DNA of 64,000 nucleotides from Hemicordylus capensis (GCF_027244095.1 NC_069662.1:80758294-80822293), one strand, 5' to 3'; shown: positions 1 through 11,349, numbered from the stretch's first letter. Notes: generated by a model from the letters alone, not told the origin. Program-made: numbers and translations.

Positions 1-142
1 ATAGACCAGAAACAACATCTGTTGCTGACCATTAAAATGAAAGCCTTTTGTTCAGGAGTGGATCTGCATATGTTTCAAGAGTCAATTATCTGCCCCTATA
101 TTAGAGGTTTGCTATGACCACCGGTAGCTTAATATTGTTGTT

Positions 143-353
143 ACATTTATATCCCGCTCTTCCTCCAAGGAGCCTAGAGCAGTGTACTACATACTTAAGT
201 TTCTCTTTCACAACAACCCTGTGAAGTAGGCTAGGCTGAGAGAGAAGTGACTGGCCCAGAGTCACCCAGCAAGTATCATGGCTGAATGAGGATTTGAACT
301 TGGGTCTCCCCAGTCCTAGTCCAGCACTCTAACCACTACACCACGCTGGCTCT
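143..353 (-). repeat. tRNA-headed MIR-like SINE, copy 1
   Basis: Read on the minus strand this begins with a tRNA-like head (GTGGTGTAGTGGTTAGAGTG as A box, GTTCAAATCC as B box). A MIR-like core with GGGCCAGTCACTTCTC and a tail ending in a 'gcgggatataaatg' LINE-style end follow. Two further copies lie at 2016-2235 and 26625-26838, and the three align along their full length. It is a retroposed SINE, not a tRNA gene. Confidence 0.8.
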
Positions 354-359
354 CAGTGA

Positions 360-1160
360 ATTATTTTATTTAGCCTTACCCAAAAAATTTAAGATGGTTT
401 TTATACCATGTATTTCAAGCTACAGCCTAATGAAGAACTTGAATGAATGGTTGCTGCATTTTAACCTTCCCTTGTACTAACTATGCTTGCCATCCCTCCC
501 TGGGCTCTGTTTTTTTCATTAAGTTACAGTTAGCGGCTGTGCAGCTCTAAAACCAGTTTTTGGCATTGTAAGCCACATGCCTGCCCCTTGCTTAGCGAGA
601 GAGAGACCAGACATTTTTGAACCCAGTTGTGGTTCCATTTGCCAAGTTGAGACCAAATGGGAAACTATATTCTTGCCACAATCCAGGATTGGAAGCTTAC
701 CTTTGAATGTCTTCGTAGTATCCCTATTTTCTTACTGTTGATCTGTATGCTTTAAGCTTTGCTCCTATTCAAAAGTGCTGTGTATTTCAGATGATGTGAA
801 GTGATCCATTAGCTATATTTTCTATCTGTGGTATTTTTCTATAATATGTCAAAATAGCATACAAAAGCAGCATAAATAGAAGTGAGATCTAGAAAAACTT
901 TAGCAGAAGCAGATTCATATAACAGTCAAAACTGTAGCAGAATCATAAAATTAGACAACTTAAGGACCATTAAAGCCATGGTGAATGAGTAGGTTTTAAC
1001 AATGGGTGCCCCCCTTTTTGGTTGTGGAAGGACATTGCACAAGCAGGGGTGCCTCCCCCCCCCCGCCATATTGTCCCCTATCTGATGCAGATGTTAAACT
1101 TTGGGCAGGTTCACTTGAGAGATGGTTGTTCAACTACCCTGGTCCCAAGCATTTAAAGCA
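360..1160. other. Intergenic stretch without recognised gene
   Basis: AT-rich unique-looking sequence with a short C run near 1054. In the human locus PDIA4 lies beyond Y1 on this side, but no exon or poly(A) end of it can be shown here. Confidence 0.5.
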
Positions 1161-1164
1161 TGAA

Positions 1165-1345
1165 CAGTTAAGGCCGGTACCTTGACCTGAACATAGAAAC
1201 TTGTTGAAAGCCAGTGCAGATCTTTCAAGAGTGATGTGATATGGTCAGAAGTACTATGTCCAGTCAAATGTCTGGCAGTTATGTTTTAACCAACTGAAGT
1301 TCCAAACTGTCTTCAAGGGCAATCTCACACATAATGCATTCCAGT
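1165..1345 (-). mobile_element. Old L2-like LINE fragment
   Basis: The stretch matches the minus-strand L2 body at 13560-13740 in order: 'gccagtgcagatctttcaag', then 'atatggtc', then 'ccaactgaagttcc', then a block before 'cattccagta'. Many differences mark it as old. Confidence 0.6.
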
Positions 1346-1482
1346 ACTCTACTGATACAAGAACATGGCTGTCGCTTACTGCTTTTGTCATCCTAAGAGC
1401 ATTCATGTGTGAATTGGTCCTTAATGAATTGGTCCTTAATGAATAATAATGGTCCTTAATTGGTCCTTAATGGTCCAGTGCA

Positions 1483-1742
1483 GTGTTGATCAACCTTTTC
1501 ATCACAAGGCACACTTAAATTTAAAAAATCAGGCATATTGTACACACACACACACGCACCAGTTCTATTTTGAGTTGGCTTCAAAAGCAGGAATTTTAAA
1601 GTGCCTGCTTTTGGAGCTGGCTTGCCCCACAACACACGGGGAAGGATGTGTCCCTACCACTACGTAAGGGAGTGCATTGAAACTCCCTGTTTTTGGAGCT
1701 GACTCAGAGAGTCAGCATGGCACACTAGTGTGATGCAGTATA
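1483..1742. mobile_element. hAT-like nonautonomous DNA element (tentative)
   Basis: It starts CAGTGTTGATCAACC and ends GGTATACCACTG style, with repeated inner motifs ('cttttggagctgg', 'gtttttggagctga') and a short AC run. The start resembles known hAT termini. No convincing 8-bp target duplication was found, so the class is tentative. Confidence 0.4.
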
Positions 1743-2015
1743 CCACTGGGGACATAATGCTCTAGTGAATGGGTAAAGTAGATAACTCTGCAAACAACTC
1801 ATATGATTAATGCCTTTTCACAAGATGCTTAATAATGAGCTGATGAGAATATCTCCCTGTGGAGGACCCAGCTATCCCACCAGACTTATCAAGTGTGGGG
1901 AACAGCCCTCTAGTCCTCCTGACTCCTTCACTGATGCCACCAAGTGGGCTTTTGATAAGGCTGAGTCCTGCAACAGCCCTTCCAGGAATTCAAAAAACCC
2001 AAACCAAACCTTTTT

Positions 2016-2235
2016 ATTTTATTTATTACATTTTCTATCCTGCTCTTCCTCCAAGGAGCCCAGAGCGGTATACTAAATACTTAAGTTTCTCCTCACAACA
2101 ACCCTGTGAAGCAGGTTAGGCTGAGAGAGAAGTGACTGGCCCAGAGTCACCCAGCAAGTATTTGGCTGAATGGGGATTTGAACTCTGGTGTCCCCGGTCC
2201 TAGTCCAGCACTCTAACCACTACACCATGCTGGCA
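2016..2235 (-). repeat. tRNA-headed MIR-like SINE, copy 2
   Basis: Same family as 143-353. The head lies at the high-coordinate end and the LINE-type tail near 2020 runs into a T-rich tract. Core words shared with copy 1 include 'gagagagaagtgactggccc' and 'agtccagcactctaaccact'. Confidence 0.8.
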
Positions 2236-2239
2236 CTTA

Positions 2240-3070
2240 GTAGAGTGGAAAGACCTATAGGCGTGGGGTGGAGACTATCAACAAGCTCTACTATATCAAC
2301 AAGAAAGTGTTTACTAAAACAAAAGAAGCCTGACTCAACTGGACTCCAGCTTTTTTTTAAGCACACAGCTCCAGACTGAACTTCTCTAATTCCACTGCAC
2401 TCAATCCCTCTCAAACTTCCCCAATATATACACTTCTTCCATCATATCAGTTACTTAGTTCAGACAGTCAGAACTCCACAAAACATTTCCTCCATAATTT
2501 AAAATCATTTTCCCTCCAAAGCCCCACAGATAGATTTGCCAAAACCAAAAGTGAAACAAAAACACAACTGAACTTTTACCCTACAGAGAACAACTATAAT
2601 ACAAAACACTTTTACAAAGGAGAAGGAGTTTGTAAGCACAAAAATCAATGCAGGTTTACAATACATTTAAGTGGGCTTATTTACAAAACAAAAAACACCA
2701 CCAGGAGGTCTAGGCCTCGTTCCTTCACACTTCCCAAGTTCCAATTCGTTATTTCTTCCTCAATAAGAAGTAGCAGAAACAGTACCTAGATAAAAATGAG
2801 AGGGGAGGGGAAACTGAAGATGATCTGAGTAATTTATCAAAGTGAATGCAAGGAAAAACCATTTGGGGGCTAAAACAGTCTACCTTGAATACTGGTCTTG
2901 TATAACCTTCATGTGAAACTATATACCTGATGAAGCTTTTTTTTTTTGTTTGCAGTCTCTTAGAGGAGAGACTGCAAAGTCATTTCAAACATGCTTGAAA
3001 CAAAAGCCTACAAGAAGTTCTGCTTTAAAAAGCATATGATCCATTTCCTAGAGGCTTAACATAGCAAGAT
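2240..3070. other. Intergenic stretch without recognised gene
   Basis: A-rich sequence with a T run near 2937. No splice-bounded open frame, RNA gene or terminal repeat was recognised. Confidence 0.45.
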
Positions 3071-3071
3071 T

Positions 3072-3460
3072 ATTCACACACACATGCAAAACCGGGCTAA
3101 GGGAGCCCCAGCCCACTTTTATACGTGTGTGTGAATCACCAGGATTGGGCCAATCCCAGTGGTGCCATGGCAGCAAACCCACCTATGAAGCCTCCCTTTA
3201 CAATGAGGTTAAGGGAACAAGCATTCCCTTAATCTAATTTTACCGATCATCTGTCAGCCACGGCTGCTAGTAAACCCAGGAAGGGGAATCCCCATAATGC
3301 ACTTGCGTGGTGCATTATTTGAGCTCAAGGGGGGGGCGGGGGGGCAAACACATGGCATCCCGACACCCCAGCCCTCGGAGCAACCAGCAACAGCGAACTG
3401 CCCACCCAGAGGCATGGACCTGCTTTTGGGGAGAAGTAAAATTATTATTGTTGTTGTTAC
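3072..3460. mobile_element. Possible GC-rich inverted-repeat element, cut by L2
   Basis: An imperfect palindrome at 3072-3137 pairs 'attcacacacac' with 'gtgtgtgtgaat'. GC-rich sequence with a G run follows up to the 5' edge of an L2 copy. The layout resembles the GC-rich elements at 24.6 and 26.9 kb, but no far terminus is visible. Confidence 0.35.
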
Positions 3461-3461
3461 T

Positions 3462-4573
3462 GCTCTGCAGTGGTTCCGCTCCTATCTCTTGGGCAGATCC
3501 CAGATGGTGGAGCTTGGTGACAGTTGCTCTTCTCAACGAGAGCTGTTATATGGAGTCCCTCAGGGCTCCATTCTGTCACCAATGTTTTTCAATATTTACA
3601 TGAAACCGCTGGGTGAGGTCATCAGGAGATTTGGTGCTGGGTGTTATCAGTATGCTGATTACACCCAAATCTACTTCTCTCTTTCATCTGCTTCATCAGG
3701 AAATGGCGTCCACTCCCTAAATACCTGCCTACAGGCAATAATGGGCTGGATGAGGGATAACAAATTGAAGCTGAATCCAAGCAAGACGGAGGTGCTCATT
3801 GTAGGGGCTCAGAATCTGAGGGATAATTTAGATCTCCCTGTGCTGGATGGGGTTACACTCCCCCGGAAGGAGCAGGTACACAGCTTGGGGGTACTCCTGG
3901 ATCCAGGCCTCACTCTGGTATCTCAGGTGGAGGCTGTGGCCAGGAGTGCTTTTTATCAGCTTAGGCTGATTTGACAACTGCGTCCATTCCTAGAGGAGAA
4001 TGACCTCAGAACAGTGGTGTACCAGCTGGTAACCTCCAGGCTTGACTACTGTAATGCGGTCTACGTGGGGCTGCCTTTGTACATAGTTCAGAAACTTCAG
4101 TTAGTTCAAAATGCATCAGCAAGGCTGGTTGCCGGGGCAACCTGGAGAGACCATATTATGCTTGTTTTGAAATAGCTGCACTGGCTGCCAATAGGTTTCT
4201 GAGCAAAATAGAAAGTGCTGGTTATTACCTTTAAAGCCCTAAATGGCTTAGGTCCAGGTTACCTTAGAGAGCGCCTTCTTCGGTCTGATCCCCACTGCAC
4301 GCAAAGATCATCTGAGGAGGTCCGGCTCCAGTTGCCACCAGCTCGTCTAGTGGCGACCCAGAGGCAGGCATTCTCTGTAGAAGGACTGTGGAATGTGTTC
4401 CCTGCAGACATCCGTAATTTGAATTCTTTATTGGAATTTAGGAGAGCCCTAAAGACCTACCTGTTCAGCCTGGCCTTCTACTGCTCTTAAATTGTTTTAA
4501 AGGGTCTTTGATGTTTGTGAACCGCCCTGAGCTATTTTGTCAGAGCAGTTTATAAATCAAATCAATCAATCAA
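3462..4573 (+). mobile_element. L2-type LINE, 5'-truncated, young copy A
   Basis: Conceptual translation gives a reverse transcriptase part with GVPQGSILSPMFFNIYMKPL, followed by the C-terminal region ending in RRALKTYLFSLAF. The catalytic box reads YADY where YADD is expected, so the second aspartate is lost, and stops break the frame near 3973 and 4170. It ends in a (atca)n tail near 4573. Fingers and endonuclease are missing, as usual for a 5'-truncated copy. Its last 700 bases are nearly identical to the reverse copy at 13200-14097, which implies recent spread or gene conversion. Minor uncertainty remains over the clade name (L2 within the CR1 group). Confidence 0.85.
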
Positions 4574-4574
4574 T

Positions 4575-5060
4575 ACTATAATACATTTGTATACCGCCAA
4601 AAACGCAAGTCTCAAACAAAAACAATAAAAACAAAATAAAAAAGATAAAACATTACAACAATTTAAAATTTAAAAAGTTAAAACTATTAAAAACACAAAA
4701 CTAATTAAAATCCTGGGTGAACAAATGCATCTTGACTGCCTTTTTAAAAGTTGTAAGAGATGGGGAGGCTCTTATTTCCAAAGCCTCGGGGCAGCAATGG
4801 AGAAGGCCCATCCCTGAGTAGCCACCAGACAAACCAGTGTCAACTGCAGACAAACCTCTCCAGATGTTCTCAATGGGTGGTGTGGTTCATAGCGAAGAAG
4901 GCGTTCTTTTAAATACCTAGGGCCCAAGCTGTTTAGGGCTTGATAGGTGATAACCAAAACCTTGTATTTTGCCCAGAAACTTATCAACAGCCAGTGTAGA
5001 TCTTTTAAGATAGGAATGATATGGTCTCTCCGAGATGACCCAGAGACCATCAGAACTGGA
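4575..5060 (-). mobile_element. L2-related LINE 3' fragment
   Basis: The minus strand encodes residues alignable with the L2 C terminus (YKVLVITYQALNSLGPRYLKERLL) followed by a tail containing 'tataccgccaaaaacgcaag' on the plus strand. It differs clearly from the young L2 copies and belongs to an older subfamily. Confidence 0.75.
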
Positions 5061-5139
5061 TTAAATGCATCATACGTGGTTATACTAATTGCTACTCCTT
5101 TTCATGAGATCAGAACAGGGGCCATGATTCAGTTATGTG

Positions 5140-5217
5140 TCTATGCCAGATATACCGCCCTGAGCCTTTTGGAAGGGCGGTATAAAAGTTTTAATAATAA
5201 ATAAATAAATACAGTAC
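5140..5217 (+). mobile_element. LINE 3' tail
   Basis: A short tail 'ataccgccctgagccttttg' with 'gggcggtataaaagt' runs into (aata)n. This matches the common 3' ends of L2/CR1-group elements elsewhere in the window. Confidence 0.6.
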
Positions 5218-5775
5218 ATATGCTCTGGAGATTATGCAGACACCCCCTCACCCTGCCAGTTTTTTCCCCCCAGGCTTCCTCCCCTCAAGAAATGGCTCAG
5301 CAAGTCACATGGTGTTCCATGCTGCTCTTCTGTGGGCTCCCAGAAGCCTCTCTGCTTATGTCTGAGACCACAGGCATGTAGTTCTCACTCTTCACATGCT
5401 CAGGAGTCTCATGGGATTGTGAACTCCCTGTTTGTTGGCATATTGAGGACCAGGCAGTGGTGTGGTCACCCCCAGATTCAATAGTTGCCAAGTGCATTGC
5501 AACGGGATCAGCCTCATGCCTTTCCCTATAGTTTGGGAATGTCTGAGTAGACTCTGGAGTTAACTATCGGGTTAGCTTCCTCTCAAGGTCTGTCTGTCCA
5601 AAGATTGACCCCCTTACTAGGGATGTGCATGAACCAGTGTTCAGACAGTTCAACAGTGGGGGGTTTACAGAGCAGTAAGGGTGCCCAACCCCCAACCCCA
5701 CCCCACCCCACACACACCACCATCACTTTTTGCCTGCTGGCGCTGTCGACAAAAATGCCAGTGCGGGGCTGCTGT

Positions 5776-7281
5776 GTACAGAACAACAACAAACAAACCC
5801 TCAAAAGCCCAGTGCCCAAAAGTCAGCGATGGATTTGCATTGTAGTGAGGGAAATAAGTATTCGATCCCCTATCAACCAGCAAGATTTCAGGCTCCCAGG
5901 TGTCTTTTCACTATATGCAGGTAACGAGCTGAGATGAGGAACACCCTCTGTAAGGGAGTGCTCCTAATCCCAGCTTGTCACAGTACCTGTATAAAAGACA
6001 CCTGTCCATAGAAGCAAGCAATCACTCAGCTTCCAAACTCACCACCATGCCCAAGACCAAAGAGCTGTCGAAGGATGTCAGGGACAAGGTTGTAGACCTG
6101 CACAAGGCTGGACTGGGCTACAAGACTATCGCCAAGCAGCTTGGTGAGAAGGTGACTACAGTTGGCACGATAACTCGCAAATGGAAGAAACACTAACTGT
6201 CAATCTCCCTCGGTCTGGGGCTCCATGCAAGATCTCACCTTGTGGAGTTGCAATGATCATGAGAACGGTGACAAAGCAGCCCAGAACTACATGGGGGGAA
6301 CTTGTCAATGATCTCAGGGCAGCTGGAACCATAGTCACCCAGAAAACAATTGGTAACACACTACGCCGTGAAGGACTGAAATCTTGCAGTGCCCGCAAGG
6401 TCCCCCTGCTCAAGGCAGCACATGTACAGGCCCATCTGCAGTTTGCCAATGCACATCTGAATGATCCAGAGGAGAACTGGGCGAAAGTGTTGTGGTCAGA
6501 TGAGACCAAAATCAAGCTCTTTGGCATCAACTCAACTCGCCGTGTGTGGAGGAGGAGGAATGCTGCCTATGAGCCCAAAAACACCATCCCCACCGTCAAA
6601 CATGGAGGTGGACACATTATGCTTTGGGGGTGTTTTTCTGCTAAGGGGACAGGACACCTTCACCGCATCGAAGGGACGATGGACAGGATCATGTACCGTC
6701 AGATCTTGGGTGAGCACCACCTTCCCTCAGCCAGGGCATTGAGAATGGGTCGTGGATGGGTATTCCAGCATGACAATGACCCAAAACACACAACCAAGGA
6801 AACAAAGGAGTGGCTCAAGAAGAAGCACATGAAGGTCCTGGAGTGGCCCAGCCAGTCTCCAGACCTTAATCCCATAGAAAATCTGTGGAGGGAGCTGAAG
6901 GTTCGGGTTGCCAAACATCAGCCTCGAAACCTTTCTGACTTGGAGAGGATCTGCAAAGAGGAGTGGGACAACATCCCTCCTGGGTTGTGTGCAAACCTGG
7001 TGACCAACTACAAGAAACGTCTGACCTCTGTGATTGCCAACAAGGGTTTTGCCACCAAGTACTAAGACATCTTTTGTGAAGGGATCGAATACTTATTTCC
7101 CTCACTACAATGCAAATCCATCGCTGACTTTTGGGCACTGGGCTTTTGAGGGTTTGTTTGTTGTTATTCTGTCTCTCACAGCTACAATAAACCTACCATT
7201 CCAATTATAGCCTGGTCATTTCTGTGTCAGAGGGCAAACGGACAAAATCAGCAGGGGATCAAATACTTATTTCCCTCACTA
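5776..7281 (+). mobile_element. Tc1/mariner transposon, nearly whole
   Basis: The right end carries a long terminal repeat region (about 7075-7281) with two copies of a 'cttatttccctcact' motif, the IR/DR layout of Tc1 elements, and TA at 7282-7283. The left end keeps only the inner part of the inverted repeat, from about 5776; the outer 110 or so bases are missing. The missing end should prevent normal mobilisation. It sits inside a hAT element and so is younger than that host. Confidence 0.9.
6047..7065 (+). pseudogene. Tc1 transposase, one frameshift
   Basis: A DD34E transposase of the Tc1 family, which cuts and joins the element ends at TA sites. The start ATG follows ACCACC at 6047 and opens with [20 protein letters not shown], the paired-type helix-turn-helix DNA-binding region. 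The frame breaks once near 6185-6196, just after KWKKH, and continues in another frame from the [11 protein letters not shown] linker to the stop at 7065. The catalytic residues are present: D in [12 protein letters not shown] in [12 protein letters not shown] and E in [10 protein letters not shown], with 34 residues between the last two. The length is about 340 residues, normal for Tc1. The single lesion marks a recent insertion. Confidence 0.9.
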
Positions 7282-7539
7282 TACATCCTTGCAGCCCCAG
7301 TGAGTGCCGTACCAGAAGTTGGCCAGGGCTGCAAGGATGTAGACAGCAGTCCCCTGCCAGCATTTTTGGTGCCAGTGCCAGTGGGGGAAACGCGGTGAGG
7401 GGCACCCTCCCTGCTCCTGAAAGGTAAACCACCCCCTGCCGAATTGTTTGAATGCCAGACCTCCGGACCGGTTCAGCAGTCCATAAAAGGACCGCCGAAC
7501 TAGTTCGTGCACATCCCTACCCCCTACTTCCCTCCTCTG

Positions 7540-7990
7540 CAGTTGTCTCAAACAAGTTTAATCCTCTCAGCAGGAAAGTCAGATAAGGTTCTGCTAGAGG
7601 TGTCCGTGTACTCATTAAAGTACTGATTGATTTACTAGGCTCTTCCAACCTGAGAGATACCATGTTTGCATATGCATTCACTCTATTTACATACAGGTTG
7701 CTCCCAACCATTGAAATCATTGTGTGGTAAATCCAACACAGACAATGGAACCTTTTGAGATTCCCCAGAACTATCCTATTCAGCAAAGAAGGACAAATGG
7801 AATGTTGCCTCAGGACACATTTTGGGCTATAACTGCCCCTGATTTCTTGAACCAGTGTGCTTCATTTGGTTTTTACACCTTGGAGTCACCCACAGTTTGG
7901 ATGCTAGATCTGCCATTGCACTCAGCCATGTTTTGCTCTGTGTGTTAGTTACACTTCCAACCTCCAGATCAGCCTTCTTGCCTGGCCCGA
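7540..7990. other. Intergenic stretch without recognised gene
   Basis: Mixed-composition sequence. No RNA gene, repeat terminus or exon recognised. Confidence 0.4.
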
Positions 7991-8011
7991 TCCATCCAGT
8001 TCACCTTGCTG

Positions 8012-8153
8012 CTAGAAGCACTCTCCCTAGCATCTCCAAGATAGGGCTGAGAGAGACTCCTGCCTGCAGCCTTGGAGAAGCTGCTGCCAGTCTGTGTAGA
8101 CAATACTGAGCTAAATGGACCAATGGTCTGACTCAGTATATGGCAGCTTCCTG
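8012..8153 (+). repeat. SINE tail of the 5S/tRNA-headed family
   Basis: It contains the shared tail words 'gggctgagagagactcctgc', 'gctgctgccagtctgtgtag' and 'atggaccaatggtctgactc'. The same tail occurs at 28341-29057 and, reversed, at 37524-37788. The head is missing. Confidence 0.8.
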
Positions 8154-8564
8154 TGCAATGCAGCAGGAGAAGGAGGCGGCAGCAGTGGCGAGGCAGGGAG
8201 TGCCACAGAGAGTGTCGTGCTGACCCCCACATGGGGGGCTTGGTGAGGCTGCAGGGGATTTCTGTGCTGAGTGTCCTCTGTGCTATTCTGAACGTGACCC
8301 ATGGTAGGGCTTCATATGCTACTGCCTGAGTCTGCCTCTGTCTCACATACAAAGGCACACCCAAAGGACCTGGGCATGCCCAGCAGGATTTTTACTTTCT
8401 CTTTTCCTTCAGAATGGCATGTACACATCCACACCCACACCCACCCTTGCCATATTACTAATTGCTTTGGAAAGTCCTTTCCGTTTCAAAAGTGGTTTGC
8501 CACATGGCATGGGGAGCCCTTGAAAGTACAGAATTAGTTACTAAGTTCACTCTACTTCAGCCCT

Positions 8565-8803
8565 GATTCAGACATGATGCCGTATGAGTGTGTAGATGTC
8601 TTTACATTTGTACACATGTCTGTGTGAATAATTACACCTGTGTACATTTAAAAAGTGAGCCTGGATACAGGCCCTTCAAATGCATGGTACAGATAGGAAG
8701 TGTACTTCTGTACCTGCATTCAGCCTAACATGTGAATGACTGTGCCTGTATACACTGTACACTCACTGTACATGTGTTGAACATAATGTGTGAATGGGCC
8801 TAG
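8565..8803. mobile_element. MITE-like element with 'ttcacacat' termini (tentative)
   Basis: The left edge 'gccctgattcagacatgatg' is an imperfect inverted match to the right edge 'ataatgtgtgaatgggcc'. The interior is rich in 'tgtacac'-type words. Class and target duplication are not resolved. Confidence 0.4.
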
Positions 8804-8809
8804 TGCTGG

Positions 8810-9360
8810 CCACACAAAGCAGAGCCTGAAAGACATTTGACAATAGAGAAAAAGAACAGCAGCTTGTTTGCCTGAGATGTACCTTCTGAAATCACTTTAC
8901 AGCCACCAATCAGATTGGTACAGACAATGCATTACCACTGTTGCCATGTTGGTGCCAGAAAATCCGAGAAACAACATTACTGAGAGAATAGGTCTCAGTA
9001 ATAATAATCAGGTCAGATTATTCTATTCATTCTACCCAAGTTACAGTAAGTATGCTTTCAAATGATACAGAACCCTTTACTGGGCAAGACAGAAAGCTAT
9101 CCTTTGCTACATGATGAGGACAGCAAAGCACACAGTATTTATTAGATAGTACTCTAACAAAATATAATATGTCACTCAGTACTTGCACAGTGTGGAATTT
9201 CTCATGCCTAATTTGCCCTTTTAATCACTTCCTCGACAATTTTAGTCAAAATATCGGCCTCTGTGAGCAAATACATGCTTTAGGTGGATAAAGGCATACA
9301 TTTTCTGCATGTGTTGTTTGATGTTTGAAAAGGAGATTTGTGCTTGTAACCATGTGGTAG
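8810..9360. other. Intergenic stretch without recognised gene
   Basis: AT-rich sequence without a recognised terminus, RNA gene or exon. A (ttag)n run begins at 9357. Confidence 0.4.
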
Positions 9361-9374
9361 TTAGTTAGTTAGTT

Positions 9375-9605
9375 AATCAATCAAAATTATATACTGCCCA
9401 GACTTCCGTCTCTGGGCGGTTAACATAAAACAATTAAAACATAGAAAAAGTTAAAACAATTCAACAATTTAAAATCAACTACAAAATTAAAACTGACAGA
9501 TTTTAAAAAGCTGAGAAAGCTTGGGTGAAAAGATGGGTTTCCAGATGTTTTTTAAAAAATTGCCAGAGATGGGGAGGATTGTATCTTAGCAGGGTGTTGC
9601 ACACT
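9375..9605 (-). mobile_element. L2/CR1-group LINE 3' end
   Basis: On the plus strand it starts with 'ctgcccagacttccgtctct' and 'gggcggttaacataaaacaa', then an A-rich tract and 'ccagagatggggagg'. This is the reversed 3' end of an L2-group LINE, comparable with 4575-4800. Confidence 0.65.
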
Positions 9606-10387
9606 TGGAGGATTGTGGGAAATCCCAGCTTCTGGGCACTTTCCCACTCCATAACCCCCTGTGCTTATTTTTCAAGCACACATTTCCCTTTCAAACATTT
9701 TGATGCTGGTCTGAATGACTTAAACAGTGCTGTAATAATGTAATTGCACAAGGATGGACTTTCTCCCCACTGCCTTCATCCTTCTTCAGTTGGGAAGTAT
9801 CAAATTCCTTTGATTTGTTTTTATAAATACATTTCTTTTCTTAGGATTGTGCAAGTGTATTTTTAAGGCACAAATAAACATAAAAGAAAGTTTCAAAATT
9901 AAAGGAAGAGCCAGATATGGTGTTGGCTTGCAGACTTTTCACAACACTGTATTGAATAAAGGGATAGCCAACAAATTCCTGCATAGTCCAGGAAATCTTC
10001 AATAATATTAACCCTAAATATGGGATAAAACTTTTCAAAGTACAGCTACTAATGTGACAACCATAAAGAGAACTGAAGGGAAACATTTACTTTTACAAAA
10101 GGTACTATTTGATGATCACAGATACTCCCCTTATCTTTCCTCCTTGACATACAACAGATAATTGCCACACACATTAATCTGTGAGGTTGAAGTAAACCAT
10201 TTAATAGCAGCCAAAATCTGTGTATTAATGTATACACTAAAAGGAAATGACATTTCACATTGCTATTAAAGTGTCCCATGTGGAAATAAGTTATTTGAGA
10301 ATGAATTGCATATTATATAAAACCTTTTCTGGTTTGTCTTTTAATAGCAATCTAGTGAGGAAAGGAAAAGAAAGAGTTAAATAAAGC

Positions 10388-10499
10388 AAAAGACTAGTCA
10401 AGTGCAGTAGTGGGAAGGGGGGAAAGAGAGAACAAGTAGATCAATCTGTAACTGACTGTGAACAATCAATTGAAATAACCCACTACCTTCGGACCAGCC
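10388..10499 (-). ncRNA. RNY1: Y1 RNA
   Basis: Y1 is a small Pol III RNA that binds Ro60 and La and has been linked to RNA quality control and to initiation of DNA replication. Read on the minus strand it starts GGCTGGTCCGAAGGTAGTGG, carries the Y1 inner word TTCACAGTCAGTTACAGAT and a pyrimidine-rich loop, and ends CACTTGACTAGTCTTTT. Ends pair as the conserved lower stem that binds Ro60, with the upper GTAGTGGG/CCCACTAC stem intact. The length is 112 nt, as in mammals. Four terminal T form the Pol III terminator. Promoter elements sit at the expected distances. From memory it differs from human Y1 at only a few positions, mostly in the loop, so it looks functional. Confidence 0.96.
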
Positions 10500-10523
10500 A
10501 AAAATCTAAGCAGACATACTCTG

Positions 10524-10566
10524 TATTTATAGGTCTCCTTTTCTATTTTTTTCCAAGTTATAGTGG
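10524..10566 (-). promoter_or_regulatory. Y1 core promoter: TATA box and PSE
   Basis: Upstream of Y1 on the minus strand, CTATAAATA (10524-10532) lies at about -25 to -33. A PSE-like block CCCACTATAACTTGGAAAAA (10547-10566) lies at about -48 to -67. It resembles vertebrate snRNA-type PSEs bound by SNAPc, such as the U6 element with its TAACTTG core. Together they define a type 3 Pol III promoter. Confidence 0.85.
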
Positions 10567-10702
10567 GAAACAGCTGGTTAACCGATATAAAAGGACAAGG
10601 CGTTATATGGAGGCATTTGAAAAATTTATTTGCAACCAAGATGTTGTGATAATTGTCCGTGGCAAAAATATGCTCTCATGGGAAAGGTTTGTATGCTCCC
10701 AT

Positions 10703-10728
10703 GCATGCTGGGAAGTCAATATGCAAAA
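10703..10728 (-). promoter_or_regulatory. Y1 distal element: ZNF143/Staf site and octamer
   Basis: GCATGCTGGGAAGT (10703-10716) is the reverse of a Staf/ZNF143 site. The neighbouring ATGCAAAA (10721-10728) is an octamer-like site for Oct-1. They lie 204-229 bp upstream of Y1, where the distal enhancer of type 3 Pol III genes normally sits. Confidence 0.8.
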
Positions 10729-10739
10729 CTGCAAACCGT

Positions 10740-11340
10740 CATACCGTGGAATCTCTGGAGCGTGCCAAGAAACAGGAAACTGAAGAGGATTTGTGAAGGT
10801 TGCACAATCGGCTTCTTCGTAACGTTGTATATTTTTAGCTCTGTGATACAAATGTATGAAGATCTACCAGCTCAGCTAGCAAGCAATTCTGCTGCCACAC
10901 TAGTTTCATCCAGTAGATAACATTTACTCCTTTGGGAGATACTTTTTCAAAAAGGTACATCCCAGTGCGCACGAGGACCGTTATAATTGCCCTGGAAGAA
11001 CGCTTCATGTTGCCACTTCCTATAGTCTGTACAAATACATATTATTATGATGATCTGTTCAACAGTATTTGATGGGACTTACGTTATGGGACTCAGAAAG
11101 AACAAAGCCCAAAACAGTAGTGTTAACTATAGAACTTAAAACCCAGGCTAGACTCGCTATTCCTTTGTCTGGAAACGGGATTTCCTGGTTGCTTTTGTCG
11201 CCACGGTTCATTCGTTTCTCCTTGGAGGGCTAAACTTACACTACAATACGAATACAGTACTAATACTAATAAATATTAACAACACAGACAGAATAAGTTC
11301 TGACATCTAATAATCTATACTAGCTAAAACTATACCAGCC
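10740..11340. other. Upstream flank of Y1
   Basis: No gene is recognised here. It lies beyond the Y1 distal element and is ordinary AT-rich sequence. Confidence 0.4.
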
Positions 11341-11349
11341 ATTCTACTG

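Larger units (their letters stand above)
5618..7519. mobile_element. hAT-type nonautonomous element hosting a Tc1
   Basis: Terminal inverted repeats start TAGGGATGTGCATGAACC and end GTTCGTGCACATCCCTA. The flanks ccccttac (5610-5617) and ccccctac (7520-7527) form an 8-bp target duplication with one mismatch, typical of hAT. The arms carry related GC-rich inner sequence and are split by a Tc1 transposon. A second family member lies at 54244-54624. No hAT transposase is present. Confidence 0.8.

Noticed and set aside
1-1200. 3' end of PDIA4, the expected left neighbour of the Y cluster
   Set aside because: No coding sequence, ER-retention end or convincing poly(A) site was recognised.
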